64,000 nt of DNA. Origin: Cellulosilyticum sp. I15G10I2 (GTDB taxonomy: Bacteria > Bacillota > Clostridia > Lachnospirales > Cellulosilyticaceae). A program made the translations under genes and the position numbers. How positions within the stretch are numbered: position 1 is the stretch's first letter; each line of letters begins with the position of its first letter. Below the pieces are notes generated by a model. That model was not told where the DNA came from and ran no database searches. It saw nothing but the letters and a program-made list of their open reading frames with translations. Below are positions 1 to 8,526 of the stretch, in pieces. Location: positions 62,001 through 126,000 of the forward strand of contig NZ_FMMP01000019.1 of assembly GCF_900095725.1 (NCBI RefSeq), written 5' to 3'.

Positions 1-1
1 T

Positions 2-715
2 GCAGGGGGGGTTATGGCTGCAATGAAAGAACTTAGTAAAAAGAATTTATTAAATACTGATTTAATCACTGTTACAGGGAAGTCTTTAGAAGAAAACTTA
101 CAACATGCTGTTAATAAAAATCCAGATGTCATAAGACCTATTGAAAATCCATATAGCCAAACTGGCGGCATTGCTGTTTTAAGAGGCAACTTGGCTGTAG
201 ACGCTTGTGTTGTAAAACGTTCAGCAGTTGCAAAAGAAATGCTTATCCATCAAGGACCAGCAAGGGTTTATAATAGTGAAGAGGAAGCAGCAGAAGCTAT
301 TAGTACTGGAAAGATTAGAAAAGGTGATGTGCTTGTGATCCGCTATGAAGGGCCAAAGGGTGGACCAGGTATGAGAGAAATGCTTTCACCAACAGCATGC
401 CTTGCAGGGATGGGACTTGATAAAGAGGTAGCACTTATCACAGATGGAAGATTTTCAGGCGCTACCCGTGGGGCATCTATAGGGCACGTATCACCAGAAG
501 CTGCAGAAGGCGGACTTATTGCTTTAGTTGAAGAAGGCGATATAATTAGTATTAATATGCATGAATGTACAATTCAATTAGAAGTTGATGATGAAACGAT
601 AGCAAGAAGACGTGAAGCTTGGGTTCAGCCTGAACCAAAGGTTAAAACAGGATATCTTGCCCGTTATGCAAAGCTTGTTTCATCTGCTAATACAGGGGCT
701 ATTTTTAAATTCTAG
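2..715 (+). CDS. ilvD: Dihydroxy-acid dehydratase, C-terminal part (5' end outside window)
   Basis: IlvD dehydrates 2,3-dihydroxy-3-methylvalerate or -isovalerate to the 2-keto acid, the third common step of isoleucine and valine synthesis, using an Fe-S cluster in the cytoplasm. Only the last ~238 residues are present. The frame is already open at base 2 ([12 protein letters not shown]), so the ATG at 14 is an internal methionine, not a start. Family-typical stretches visible are the [19 protein letters not shown] region, [12 protein letters not shown] and the [12 protein letters not shown] loop near the C-terminus. The frame closes at 713-715, and ilvB follows after 14 bases that contain its ribosome binding site, so the two are surely one operon. 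Nothing looks damaged. Confidence 0.97.
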   Translation, partial: AGGVMAAMKELSKKNLLNTDLITVTGKSLEENLQHAVNKNPDVIRPIENPYSQTGGIAVLRGNLAVDACVVKRSAVAKEMLIHQGPARVYNSEEEAAEAISTGKIRKGDVLVIRYEGPKGGPGMREMLSPTACLAGMGLDKEVALITDGRFSGATRGASIGHVSPEAAEGGLIALVEEGDIISINMHECTIQLEVDDETIARRREAWVQPEPKVKTGYLARYAKLVSSANTGAIFKF

Positions 716-729
716 ACAGGGGGTAAATC

Positions 730-2394
730 ATGAAAATAAATGGATCCCAGATACTCATTGAGTGTTTGATAGAACAAGGTGTAGATACTGTTTTTGGATA
801 TCCGGGAGGGGCGGTACTTAACATATACGATGCCCTTTATAAAAACAGCGATCGCATTAAGCATATTTTAACTGCGCACGAACAAGGCGCATCTCATGCA
901 GCAGATGGCTATGCAAGAGCAACAGGAAAAGTGGGGGTATGTATTGCAACCTCAGGACCAGGGGCAACCAATCTGGTAACAGGTATTGCAACTGCTTATA
1001 TGGATTCAGTGCCTATGGTTGCCATAACAGGAAATGTAGCAACACCTCTTTTAGGAAAAGACAGTTTTCAGGAAGTGGATATATCAGGTATTACAATGCC
1101 TATTACAAAACATAATTATATCGTAAAGGATATTAATCAGCTTGCAGATACAATACGAGAAGCTTTTTATATTGCAAGATCAGGAAGACCAGGTCCTGTA
1201 CTCATTGATATTCCTAAAGATATTACAGCCACTTTATGTGAGTTTAGGAGTAAGACTGCAAAAGAGATCCAAACGCAGGTTGATACCATTATACAAGAAG
1301 ACATAGATAGAGCTGTTACACTTATAAGAGCAAGCCAAAAACCACTGATTTATAGCGGTGGAGGGGTTATAAGAAGTGGCGCTCATGAGATTTTGCTGCA
1401 ATTTGCAGAAAAGATCGATGCACCTGTCGCCACTTCACTTATGGGGATTGGGGGATTTCCAGAAACCCATCCTCTTTCAACAGGGCTTATTGGCATGCAT
1501 GGCAGTAAGGCATCTAATTATGCAGCCACAGAGTGTGATCTGATGATTGCATTAGGTGCTAGATTTAGTGATAGAGTTATCAGTGATGTTACAAAATTTG
1601 CACCGCATGCTAATATACTGCATATAGATATAGATCCTGCAGAAGTAGGTAAAAATGTAAGTGCTTATAGTGCTGTTGTAGGAGATGTTAAAACAATACT
1701 TACAACACTTACCCATAATATTCCTAAAGCTGAACATCCTGAATGGGTTGATGCGGTAAAATGTTGGAAAGAAGAGTTTCATTTTGACTATCAAAAGGAC
1801 GAGACGCTTAGACCACAGTTTATCATGGAAAATATCTACGATCAAACTGATGGGGAGGCTATTATCACAACAGAGGTAGGACAGCATCAGATGTGGGCAG
1901 CACAGTTTTATAAGTATTCACGACCTAATACATTTTTAAGTTCTGGTGGTCTTGGAACGATGGGGTATGGAACTGGTGCGAGTATAGGAGCACAAATTGG
2001 TATGCCGCAAAAGCAAGTTGTTCATATAGCTGGAGATGGTTCATTCCGTATGAATAGTAATGAACTCTCAACGATTGCGCATTATAATGTTCCTGTTATT
2101 ATTGTACTTATGAATAATACAACGCTTGGTATGGTAAGACAGTGGCAGACTACTTTCTATGAAGCGAGATATTCGCAGACTACCCTTGATCGAGGCCCAG
2201 ACTTTACACTTTTAGCGAAGGCATATGGTGTAAAAGGTTATGATATTAAGACCCAAGAAGAGTTTATAGAAGCCTTTAAAGAAGCGCTGCAAAGCAAAAA
2301 GCCAGCACTCCTTAATTGTCATATAGGTATGGATGAGAAAGTACTTCCTATGGTAGCACCAGGGGCGGCTATTAACAATCTGATTTTAGAATAA
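730..2394 (+). CDS. ilvB: Acetolactate synthase, large (catalytic) subunit
   Basis: This thiamine-diphosphate enzyme condenses two pyruvates (or pyruvate and 2-ketobutyrate) to acetolactate or acetohydroxybutyrate for branched-chain amino acid synthesis. The 554 residues match the usual ~550-570. The N-terminal Pyr domain carries the FGYPGGAVLNIYDAL segment and a catalytic-type Glu in TAHEQGASHAADGYAR. A central FAD/TH3-like domain follows, and the C-terminal PP domain has the GDGSF...MNNTTLGM ThDP/Mg motif. The ATG at 730 has an AGGGGG ribosome binding site. It is the last gene of an ilv operon, ending at the terminator at about 2415. No regulatory subunit (ilvN) lies next to it, so that gene is presumably elsewhere or upstream. 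Confidence 0.96.
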   Translation: MKINGSQILIECLIEQGVDTVFGYPGGAVLNIYDALYKNSDRIKHILTAHEQGASHAADGYARATGKVGVCIATSGPGATNLVTGIATAYMDSVPMVAITGNVATPLLGKDSFQEVDISGITMPITKHNYIVKDINQLADTIREAFYIARSGRPGPVLIDIPKDITATLCEFRSKTAKEIQTQVDTIIQEDIDRAVTLIRASQKPLIYSGGGVIRSGAHEILLQFAEKIDAPVATSLMGIGGFPETHPLSTGLIGMHGSKASNYAATECDLMIALGARFSDRVISDVTKFAPHANILHIDIDPAEVGKNVSAYSAVVGDVKTILTTLTHNIPKAEHPEWVDAVKCWKEEFHFDYQKDETLRPQFIMENIYDQTDGEAIITTEVGQHQMWAAQFYKYSRPNTFLSSGGLGTMGYGTGASIGAQIGMPQKQVVHIAGDGSFRMNSNELSTIAHYNVPVIIVLMNNTTLGMVRQWQTTFYEARYSQTTLDRGPDFTLLAKAYGVKGYDIKTQEEFIEAFKEALQSKKPALLNCHIGMDEKVLPMVAPGAAINNLILE

Positions 2395-2414
2395 TACTAT
2401 ATCCATAAAAAAAA

Positions 2415-2452
2415 AAGAACATAGGTATTAAATACTTATGCTCTTTTTTTTT
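2415..2452 (+). terminator. Rho-independent terminator after ilvB
   Basis: The arms AAGAACATAGGTATT (2415-2429) and AATACTTATGCTCTT (2431-2445) pair as a near-perfect 15-bp stem and are followed by a run of T. This ends the ilvD-ilvB transcript. Confidence 0.85.
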
Positions 2453-2585
2453 ATATATTTGCATAAAGCTTTAACTGGAATATAAAAACATATAAATTTA
2501 TTGTATAATGATTGAAAAATAAGACAGAAGTTGGTAGAATTGAAGTATTATAGGAATCAGTAGATAAGCTGGAGGTAGCTAGCAG

Positions 2586-3647
2586 ATGAAAAGAAGGGCA
2601 GAACACTTTTATGGATGTTTGGCAGGTGGGGCTATTGGGGATGCATTAGGTGCACCAATAGAGTTTATGAGTTACGATAAGATATTAGAAAAGTATGGAG
2701 AAAATGGATTATCAAACCTTCTTTTTGCACCAGATACTAACTATGCTAAGATTACTGATGATACACAGATGACCTTATTTACGGCAGAAGGGATCATTAG
2801 AAGTGCTACAAAAGCTAAGAAAAACCAAGCACAAAGAACAACAACAGAAACTACTGCCGCTATATTCAGAGCTTATCTTAGATGGCTTTATACACAAGGA
2901 CTTAAAACACCCTATTGGATGCCAAGTGCTTATGATGGATGGCTTATTAGAATCAAAACGCTTCATGCGTATAGAGATCCAGGCGTAACCTGTATTACGA
3001 CTTTAGGAAAAGGCATTATGGGAACAATCAAAAAGCCTATTAATGACAGTAAAGGATGCGGCGGTATGATGCGCGTTGCACCTATAGGACTTGTAGAAGA
3101 TGAAAAAACTGTATTTGAACTAGGCATGCATGCAGCTGCAATAACCCATGGACATCCAACAGGATATGTGGCAGCAGGCATATTAGCAGCTATTATTCAT
3201 TATATTATAGAGGGTGAGGAGCTATTAGAAGCTATACATAAAGCGCTTATAATGGCTAAACAAAACGAAAACGCCGAAGAATGTATAGCACTCACCAAAA
3301 AAGCTATAGCGCTCGCAAAAGAAGGTAATCCTTGTTATGAAAAGTTAAAAATGCTTGGACAGGGGTTTGTAGCAGAAGAAACGCTTGCTATAGCTATTTA
3401 TGCTGTATTAAGTTATCCGAATGATCTCAAGCAAGCACTTTTACTCGCTGTAAATCACGATGGTGATAGCGACAGTACAGGTGCTGTTGCGGGGAATATT
3501 TTGGGGGCTTACCTTGGCGCTCACCATATTGATGAAGAATTACTTAACAGCATAGAACTTTCTAAAGAAATAAAAGAATTATCCCATGATTTATTTGTTC
3601 TTTTTGAAGAAAGTGAAAGATGGATGTGTAAATATCCAGCGTGGTAA
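2586..3647 (+). CDS. ADP-ribosylglycohydrolase family protein
   Basis: Members of this family (DraG/ARH-type, Pfam ADP_ribosyl_GH) hydrolyse ADP-ribose from proteins or related N-/O-glycosidic ADP-ribosyl bonds with two Mg ions. The 353-residue protein shows the N-terminal GGAIGDALGAP motif (14-24), the metal-binding TDDTQM (57-62) and the C-terminal HDGDSDST metal motif (291-298), so the catalytic acidic residues look intact. It stands alone between ilvB and a convergent gene. A TATAAT box lies at 2504-2509 and the start ATG follows a GGAGGTAG ribosome binding site. No ADP-ribosyltransferase or nitrogenase gene is next to it, so its substrate cannot be read from context. Confidence 0.9.
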   Translation: MKRRAEHFYGCLAGGAIGDALGAPIEFMSYDKILEKYGENGLSNLLFAPDTNYAKITDDTQMTLFTAEGIIRSATKAKKNQAQRTTTETTAAIFRAYLRWLYTQGLKTPYWMPSAYDGWLIRIKTLHAYRDPGVTCITTLGKGIMGTIKKPINDSKGCGGMMRVAPIGLVEDEKTVFELGMHAAAITHGHPTGYVAAGILAAIIHYIIEGEELLEAIHKALIMAKQNENAEECIALTKKAIALAKEGNPCYEKLKMLGQGFVAEETLAIAIYAVLSYPNDLKQALLLAVNHDGDSDSTGAVAGNILGAYLGAHHIDEELLNSIELSKEIKELSHDLFVLFEESERWMCKYPAW

Positions 3648-3650
3648 AAA

Positions 3651-3672
3651 AAAGACCCTAATAGGGTCTTTT
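3651..3672. terminator. Bidirectional terminator between convergent genes
   Basis: AAAGACCCTA and TAGGGTCTTT form a compact 10-bp hairpin with A-rich and T-rich flanks on both sides. It serves the plus-strand ADP-ribosylglycohydrolase and the minus-strand DUF2225 gene. Confidence 0.85.
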
Positions 3673-3680
3673 ATGTTATC

Positions 3681-4370
3681 TTAATGATGCTGCATAACTT
3701 TTTCCTTAAGTTCAAGAGCCCTGTCTTTGATTCTAGAAGAGATACCTGGAGAGGTAATGACAGTAGACAGATATTTTTTTGCAGAGTCAAAATTGCCTAG
3801 TCTATAGCCAATATCAGCTAGTATATACATGACTGTTGTATCATCTAGGCCAAATATGGGAAATCTTTCTGTAGATAGCGCTTCGTCAAATCCTTCATAG
3901 GCTCTTTGGAGAAAAGAAATTTCGTTTGGTTCATCACCAAGATCACGGTATAACCATGCAATATGGAGTGCTATGTAGGCTTGCTCACCCGTTTTGCCCT
4001 TTTTGGTGATACAGGTTAGAAGAGCCATTTTATGTTTATGGATAGATTCTTGAATGGTAGTGTATTCAGAATAATTGATCTTTTTATAATTATCACATAT
4101 TTGTGTTTTGATCCATTCTTTTTGTTTTGGCAGCAAGGTATCAAAAGATTTGGTCACTGCAGCATAGCCACAGTTAGGGCATACTAGCGCATCATAAAGA
4201 ATGGGATTTACAACAGAATATCTGGTATATAAATCGCTATCTACTGAAATGACTTGGTTTTTTCCTACTTTTACAGTCTTGGCTGTAAAAGGCCGATTAC
4301 ATACGGTGCAAGTGTAAGATTTATCATATAAAGCATTTTTAAAAGCTTCTTGAGTATCTTCAATGTTCAT
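3681..4370 (-). CDS. DUF2225 protein (zinc-ribbon plus TPR-like helices)
   Basis: This 229-residue cytoplasmic protein begins with a CTVCNRPF element and has a second pair of cysteines in LVCPNCGYA about 50 residues later, which together look like a zinc ribbon. The rest is helical with TPR-like repeats (YIALHIAWLYRDLGD..., DIGYRLGNFDSAKKYL). This arrangement is that of the DUF2225 family common in Clostridia and Bacilli, whose biochemical role is not established. I start it at the second ATG (4370): the AAGGA sequence lies about 11 bases before it but directly abuts the first ATG at 4382. It is convergent with the ADP-ribosylglycohydrolase gene and ends just before the shared terminator. Confidence 0.85.
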   Translation of the reverse strand: MNIEDTQEAFKNALYDKSYTCTVCNRPFTAKTVKVGKNQVISVDSDLYTRYSVVNPILYDALVCPNCGYAAVTKSFDTLLPKQKEWIKTQICDNYKKINYSEYTTIQESIHKHKMALLTCITKKGKTGEQAYIALHIAWLYRDLGDEPNEISFLQRAYEGFDEALSTERFPIFGLDDTTVMYILADIGYRLGNFDSAKKYLSTVITSPGISSRIKDRALELKEKVMQHH

Positions 4371-4419
4371 TTTTATTTCCATCCTTATAAATCATTTTAT
4401 AAATCATTTATCACTATAA

Positions 4420-4495
4420 AGTTGTTGCTTAGAATGATTTCACATCATATAGTGTTGGGAATAACTAAAATTAAAAGATGTGAAATCTAGAGTAT
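4420..4495 (+). repeat. Dispersed intergenic repeat with long-loop inverted repeat, copy 1
   Basis: GATTTCACATC (4436-4446) and GATGTGAAATC (4477-4487) are a perfect 11-bp inverted repeat around a 30-nt loop. A second copy in the opposite orientation lies at 15331-15381 upstream of tpiA. The similarity extends outside the arms: GTTGTTGCTTAGAATG precedes this copy and a close relative precedes the other when read on its minus strand. It lies between the divergent DUF2225 and NagZ-like genes. Its function is unknown. Confidence 0.6.
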
Positions 4496-4595
4496 TACAT
4501 AAATAAACAGCCATCTTCTTATTATATATAAAGAGGACAGCTAATTTCAATGGTATTTATAAACTTTCTTAAATAAAATTAAAAGAGGTAGATTG

Positions 4596-5819
4596 ATGGC
4601 TAAAATAATGATTTGCTTTATGGTTATATTAGGCGGCATCTTTCTAACAGGATGTCAAACTGCACAAATATCTGAGGATCATCAAGGACTAAATCCAATA
4701 CAAGAAGAGGCATCTATTTTAGAGGTAGCGGCTGATTCACCGCATGAAACAATAGTGGATACTGAACCAATGGATCCGATTGATGACATGATAAGAAAAA
4801 TGACTTTAGAAGAAAAAATAGGACAGCTTTTTATAATTGATATACAAAATGATCAGACAGGTAATGCTATTTTATCAGTTAATGAAGAAGTCAAAGATAA
4901 AATTATCAAATATAAGATTGGCGGAGTTATTCTATTTAAGGGAAATATCAGCACCAAAGAACAAGTTCTAACGTTAATAGATGATATGCAGGCACTATCA
5001 GAGATACCTCTGTTTATAGGCGTGGATGAAGAAGGGGGGATGGTAAGCCGTATAGGCAGCAACCCGGCATTTGTTGAAGAGCCATTTAAAGCTGCATTTG
5101 ATATAGGAAAGACAGAAGATGTAGAGGCTGCTTATAATGAAGCAATGAGAATGGGAGCAGTCCTTAAAGAATTAGGCTTTAATCTTAATTTTGCGCCAGT
5201 AGCAGATATTTATAATAACGATGCGAATACTGTAATAGGCACAAGAAGTTTTGGAAAAACCAAAGAGCAAGTCACCCCTATGGTCATAAGCTTTGCTGAA
5301 GGTTTGCTTGCCAAAAACATACAACCTGTACTCAAACATTTCCCGGGACATGGCAATACGCAAGAAGATTCTCATGATGGACTTGCATATGTTCATAAAA
5401 CAAAAGAAGCATTAGAAGAAGAGGAATTAGTTCCCTTTATAGAAGCCATCAAACAATCAGTTGATAGCGTAATGCTGGGGCATCTTATTGTTGAAGCTAT
5501 AGATGCAAAGTATCCTGCAACCTTATCAAAAAAGTGGTTTGCGTATATGGATACCCTATTTAATACATCAGAAGTATTATTTGTAACTGATGCGATGAAT
5601 ATGGGTGCTATTGAAAAAAATTACGGGCCAGAAGAGGCGGTAGAAATGAGTTTTTTAGCAGGCAATGACATCTTACTTATGCCTAGAGATATAAAACGCG
5701 CAGTAGATACGATTCGAAACGCTTATGAAAACGGGCGTATAACAGAAGAACGTCTAGATCAATCGGTAAAAAAAATTTTGTCAAAAAAAGTGGAACGAAA
5801 TATAGTTGGAATAGAATAA
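4596..5819 (+). CDS. NagZ-like GH3 beta-N-acetylhexosaminidase, predicted lipoprotein
   Basis: This GH3 enzyme of the NagZ type would remove N-acetylglucosamine from peptidoglycan fragments or other glycans. The 407-residue protein has a short lipoprotein signal ending in LTGC (Cys20), so it should be anchored on the outer face of the membrane. A spacer of ~45 residues follows, then the TIM-barrel. KHFPGHGNTQEDSHDGL is the NagZ signature with the catalytic Asp-His dyad region, and FVTDAMNMGA carries the nucleophile Asp (about residue 332). A TTG at 4593 is also in frame, but the ATG at 4596 has the better-spaced AGAGG. It is monocistronic. Single-domain GH3 proteins without the C-terminal sandwich are typical of NagZ. 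Confidence 0.9.
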   Translation: MAKIMICFMVILGGIFLTGCQTAQISEDHQGLNPIQEEASILEVAADSPHETIVDTEPMDPIDDMIRKMTLEEKIGQLFIIDIQNDQTGNAILSVNEEVKDKIIKYKIGGVILFKGNISTKEQVLTLIDDMQALSEIPLFIGVDEEGGMVSRIGSNPAFVEEPFKAAFDIGKTEDVEAAYNEAMRMGAVLKELGFNLNFAPVADIYNNDANTVIGTRSFGKTKEQVTPMVISFAEGLLAKNIQPVLKHFPGHGNTQEDSHDGLAYVHKTKEALEEEELVPFIEAIKQSVDSVMLGHLIVEAIDAKYPATLSKKWFAYMDTLFNTSEVLFVTDAMNMGAIEKNYGPEEAVEMSFLAGNDILLMPRDIKRAVDTIRNAYENGRITEERLDQSVKKILSKKVERNIVGIE

Positions 5820-6122
5820 AATATTAGTAAATAACAGGAACCTTTTAGGCGCCTCGGCATAATATATAGCATAGAGTTGTAAAATGGTAGAGTATCCCCT
5901 TTTTAAAAACTCTGAGTTATCACGTAAAATAATGGGCTTCGACCTAATAAAAACTTTTATTAGCCAAAGATAGCCCTGCCCCTAAAAACACCGGTATTAG
6001 GGGCAGAAGTCACTAGTAGGTAGTATATTTTTTATGATATATTATTTATTCAGGCTGAAGCTCATTTAATTATATAGATCCCTAGTATATTAAATTATAT
6101 GTGAATACCATTTTAAATATGA

Positions 6123-6159
6123 TTAAAACAATATCATAGTAGCTATGATATTGTTTTAA
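6123..6159. terminator. Strong symmetrical terminator-like hairpin
   Basis: TTAAAACAATATCATAG and CTATGATATTGTTTTAA are a perfect 17-bp inverted repeat with a 3-nt loop, A-rich on one side and T-rich on the other. It can terminate transcription in either direction. Confidence 0.7.
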
Positions 6160-6184
6160 TGTGCAACAAAAAACTAGTGTATAT

Positions 6185-6226
6185 AAATAAGATGTGTATC
6201 CTAAGTCGATATGCATCTTATTTTTA
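6185..6226 (+). terminator. Second terminator upstream of iscR
   Basis: AAATAAGATG (6185-6194) pairs with CATCTTATTT (6214-6223), with further weak pairs inside the loop, and ends in TTTTTAT. It insulates iscR from upstream transcription. Confidence 0.65.
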
Positions 6227-6286
6227 TGTTCAGCAATTTTACTACAAAAAGACTTTAAAACTATTAATAATTATAAAAGACGGATA

Positions 6287-6348
6287 TTGACAAAAAAAAC
6301 AGCCAGTGATATTCTGAATATATAATTCCTACAAAATAACTAGGGATT
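6287..6348 (+). promoter_or_regulatory. iscR promoter and candidate Rrf2/IscR operator
   Basis: TTGACA (6287-6292) and TATTCT (6310-6315), 17 bases apart, form a good vegetative promoter. Between it and the ribosome binding site lies the dyad AATTCCTA (6324-6331) / TAGGGATT (6341-6348), matching at 7 of 8 positions. Its place just downstream of the -10 box and the gene that follows suggest autoregulation by the IscR-type repressor. The operator role is an inference. Confidence 0.55.
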
Positions 6349-6362
6349 GGAGGATGAGGAAA

Positions 6363-6812
6363 ATGAAGTTATCTACAAAAGGAAGATATGGTTTGCAAGC
6401 TATGGTAGATCTCGCAGTTTATTCTAAAGATAAACATATTTCTTTAAAAAGTATTGCAGAGAGACTATGTATGTCGGAGAACTACTTAGAACAGCTTATG
6501 GCTCTTTTAAAAAAAAATGGTTTAGTATCTAGTGTAAGAGGGGCTCAAGGTGGCTATTTTTTGGCAAAAGATGCAAATGATATTACAATAGGAGATATTC
6601 TAAGAGCACTAGAGGGGTCTCTTGCACCGACAGATTGTACATGCGAAGATAATACGTATCATTGCAGCTTAGATGGCAAATGTGTAACAAGGTCAGTATG
6701 GGAAAAAATAAGGGATAGTATTAATAAAGTAGTAGATAATATTAGTTTGAAACAACTTATGGATGATTATGAAAAACTCAATGAAAATGCATCACATATA
6801 TATTATATTTAA
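6363..6812 (+). CDS. iscR: Rrf2-family Fe-S regulator (IscR type)
   Basis: This is a small winged-helix repressor of the Rrf2 family that senses Fe-S status and controls cluster assembly genes. The 149-residue protein begins MKLSTKGRYGLQAMVDLA, the typical family start, and has the HTH with the wing SVRGAQGGYFLAKD. Cys92, Cys94, Cys101 and Cys107 (DCTC...C...KCVTR) can ligate a 2Fe-2S cluster. I prefer the ATG at 6363 because GGAGG ends nine bases before it, whereas the ATG at 6354 directly abuts that sequence. nifS, nifU and mnmA follow in the same direction, so it very likely regulates its own operon. Confidence 0.93.
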   Translation: MKLSTKGRYGLQAMVDLAVYSKDKHISLKSIAERLCMSENYLEQLMALLKKNGLVSSVRGAQGGYFLAKDANDITIGDILRALEGSLAPTDCTCEDNTYHCSLDGKCVTRSVWEKIRDSINKVVDNISLKQLMDDYEKLNENASHIYYI

Positions 6813-6857
6813 ATCTATTTATGTTACTGCAAATAGATTGAAGGAGCGTAGAAAATC

Positions 6858-8033
6858 ATGAACAAAATATATTTAGACAATGCAGCTACCACCCCTGTTA
6901 AAAAAGAAGTATTAGACGCAATGCTCCCTTACTTTACTGAGAATTTTGGTAATCCATCAAGCGTCTATCAATTAGCTCAAATCAATAAAAAAGCTATTGA
7001 TGAGGCCAGAGAAACTATTGCTCAACATTTAGGGGCAAATACAAATGAAATCTTTTTTACAGGCAGCGGAACAGAAGCTGATAACTGGGCGATTAAAGGC
7101 ATAGCAGAAGCTTATAAAAATAAAGGCAATCATATTATTACATCTAAGATTGAACATCATGCAGTGCTCCATACCTGTGAATATTTAGAAAAACAAGGCT
7201 ATGAAATCACTTACTTAGATGTAGACAGTGAGGGCATGGTTAACCCGGAAGATGTTAAAAAAGCCATTAAAGATACGACGATTCTTATTACAATCATGTA
7301 TGCTAATAATGAAATTGGATCGATTATGCCCATAGAAGAAATTGGCCAAATCGCTAAGGCACATCAAATTATTTTTCATACGGATGCAGTACAGGCAGTA
7401 GGGCAGGTCAAAATAGATGTAAAAGATCAAAACATTGATCTGCTATCTTTGTCAGGACACAAGATCTGCGGCCCTAAAGGTATAGGGGTTTTATATATTA
7501 AAAGAGGTATTAAGATAGGTCCATTTATACATGGAGGAGCCCAAGAAAGAGGAAGACGTGCAGGTACGGAGAATGTACCTGGGATAGTTGGACTTGGAAA
7601 GGCTATGGAACTTGCTTATAGCGATTTTGATGCTAAGATCACAAAACTTACAGCCTTAAGAGATGAAATGATAGAAGGCTTAATAGCACATATTCCATAT
7701 TGTAAGCTTAATGGACATAAAACAAAGAGGCTTCCTAATAATATTAATATTGCTGTTGAATTTGTTGAAGGAGAGTCTTTGCTTCTCCTACTCGATATGA
7801 ATGGCATCGCAGCTTCTAGTGGGTCAGCCTGTACATCGGGGTCCCTTGATCCGTCTCATGTGCTCCTGGCTTTAGGCATGCCACATGAAAAAGCCCATGG
7901 TTCTGTAAGGTTTACACTTGGAGAATATAATACAAAAGAAGAGATAGACTATGTACTTGAGAAAATGCCTCAAATTGTACAAAGAATGAGAGATATGTCT
8001 CCATTATATGAAGAGTTTTTAAAGACTAAATAA
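6858..8033 (+). CDS. nifS: Cysteine desulfurase (NifS/IscS)
   Basis: This PLP enzyme removes sulfur from cysteine as a persulfide and passes it to the NifU/IscU scaffold and to MnmA. The 391-residue protein shows the N-terminal YLDNAATTPV motif, the PLP-binding SGHKICGPKG with Lys202, and the catalytic loop SSGSACTSG with Cys325. It is directly followed by nifU and mnmA, which fits sulfur delivery to both Fe-S clusters and tRNA thiolation. The ribosome binding site is AAGGAG. Family naming (nifS versus iscS) is a convention here: the cysteine loop and the IscR neighbour place it in the housekeeping assembly branch rather than in nitrogen fixation. Confidence 0.95.
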   Translation: MNKIYLDNAATTPVKKEVLDAMLPYFTENFGNPSSVYQLAQINKKAIDEARETIAQHLGANTNEIFFTGSGTEADNWAIKGIAEAYKNKGNHIITSKIEHHAVLHTCEYLEKQGYEITYLDVDSEGMVNPEDVKKAIKDTTILITIMYANNEIGSIMPIEEIGQIAKAHQIIFHTDAVQAVGQVKIDVKDQNIDLLSLSGHKICGPKGIGVLYIKRGIKIGPFIHGGAQERGRRAGTENVPGIVGLGKAMELAYSDFDAKITKLTALRDEMIEGLIAHIPYCKLNGHKTKRLPNNINIAVEFVEGESLLLLLDMNGIAASSGSACTSGSLDPSHVLLALGMPHEKAHGSVRFTLGEYNTKEEIDYVLEKMPQIVQRMRDMSPLYEEFLKTK

Positions 8034-8076
8034 GTAAAAAAGAAATACTAAAAAAGACAAACAAGAGGTGAGCTTT

Positions 8077-8526
8077 ATGTATAGCGAAAAAGTAATGGAT
8101 CATTTTATGAATCCCAGAAATGTTGGAGAAATTGAAGAAGCAAGTGGTGTAGGCACAGTAGGCAATGCGAAGTGTGGAGACATCATGAAAGTTTATCTTA
8201 AAATAGAAGATGATGTTATAAAAGATGCGAAGTTTAAAACCTTTGGATGTGGGGCAGCTGTTGCAACAAGCTCTATGGCAACTGAACTTGTAATTGGTAA
8301 AACCATAGAAGAAGCACTTAAGATGACTAATAAATCAGTTGCAGAAGCATTGGATGGCCTGCCACCTGTTAAAATGCACTGTTCATTACTTGCAGAAGAA
8401 GCAGTTCATGCAGCCCTATGGGACTACGCTAAAAAGAATAATATTACAATAGAAGGACTGGAAGAACCTAAGGAAGATGTTCATGATCATGAACATATAG
8501 AAGGAGCGGGTTGCTGTAATGGCTAA
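8077..8526 (+). CDS. nifU: Fe-S cluster scaffold protein (NifU/IscU-like)
   Basis: This is the scaffold on which [2Fe-2S] and [4Fe-4S] clusters are built before transfer to apoproteins. It is a 149-residue protein with the U-type N-terminal domain only. The three ligand cysteines are visible in [15 protein letters not shown] and MHCSLLAE. An acidic/histidine-rich tail ([16 protein letters not shown]) follows and ends in two further cysteines. I start at the ATG at 8077, with AGAGGTG as ribosome binding site; the GTG at 8068 overlaps that site. The last eight bases overlap mnmA, so the two are translationally coupled. Confidence 0.93.
   Translation: MYSEKVMDHFMNPRNVGEIEEASGVGTVGNAKCGDIMKVYLKIEDDVIKDAKFKTFGCGAAVATSSMATELVIGKTIEEALKMTNKSVAEALDGLPPVKMHCSLLAEEAVHAALWDYAKKNNITIEGLEEPKEDVHDHEHIEGAGCCNG

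Larger units (their letters stand above)
5820..6286. other. Long intergenic region with several hairpins; possible non-coding RNA
   Basis: No credible protein gene occurs between the NagZ-like gene and iscR. Positions 5934-5976 form GGGCT...AGCCC enclosing a perfect CTAATAAAA/TTTTATTAG stem (5944-5963). Directly after this, TGCCCCTAA (5977-5985) pairs with TTAGGGGCA (5997-6005). The pattern of stacked hairpins followed further on by two terminators suggests one or two short untranslated transcripts. I could not match it to 6S RNA, SRP RNA, RNase P, a T-box or a known riboswitch. Confidence 0.35.

Noticed and set aside
2586-3647. ADP-ribosylglycohydrolase as part of a defence or nitrogenase-control system
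   Set aside because: No ADP-ribosyltransferase, toxin or nif structural genes nearby; it is flanked by core metabolic genes.
5820-6230. 6S RNA, T-box or riboswitch before iscR
   Set aside because: No T-box GGTGGNACC element, no recognisable aptamer core and no 6S-like long closing stem. Kept only as an unassigned structured region.
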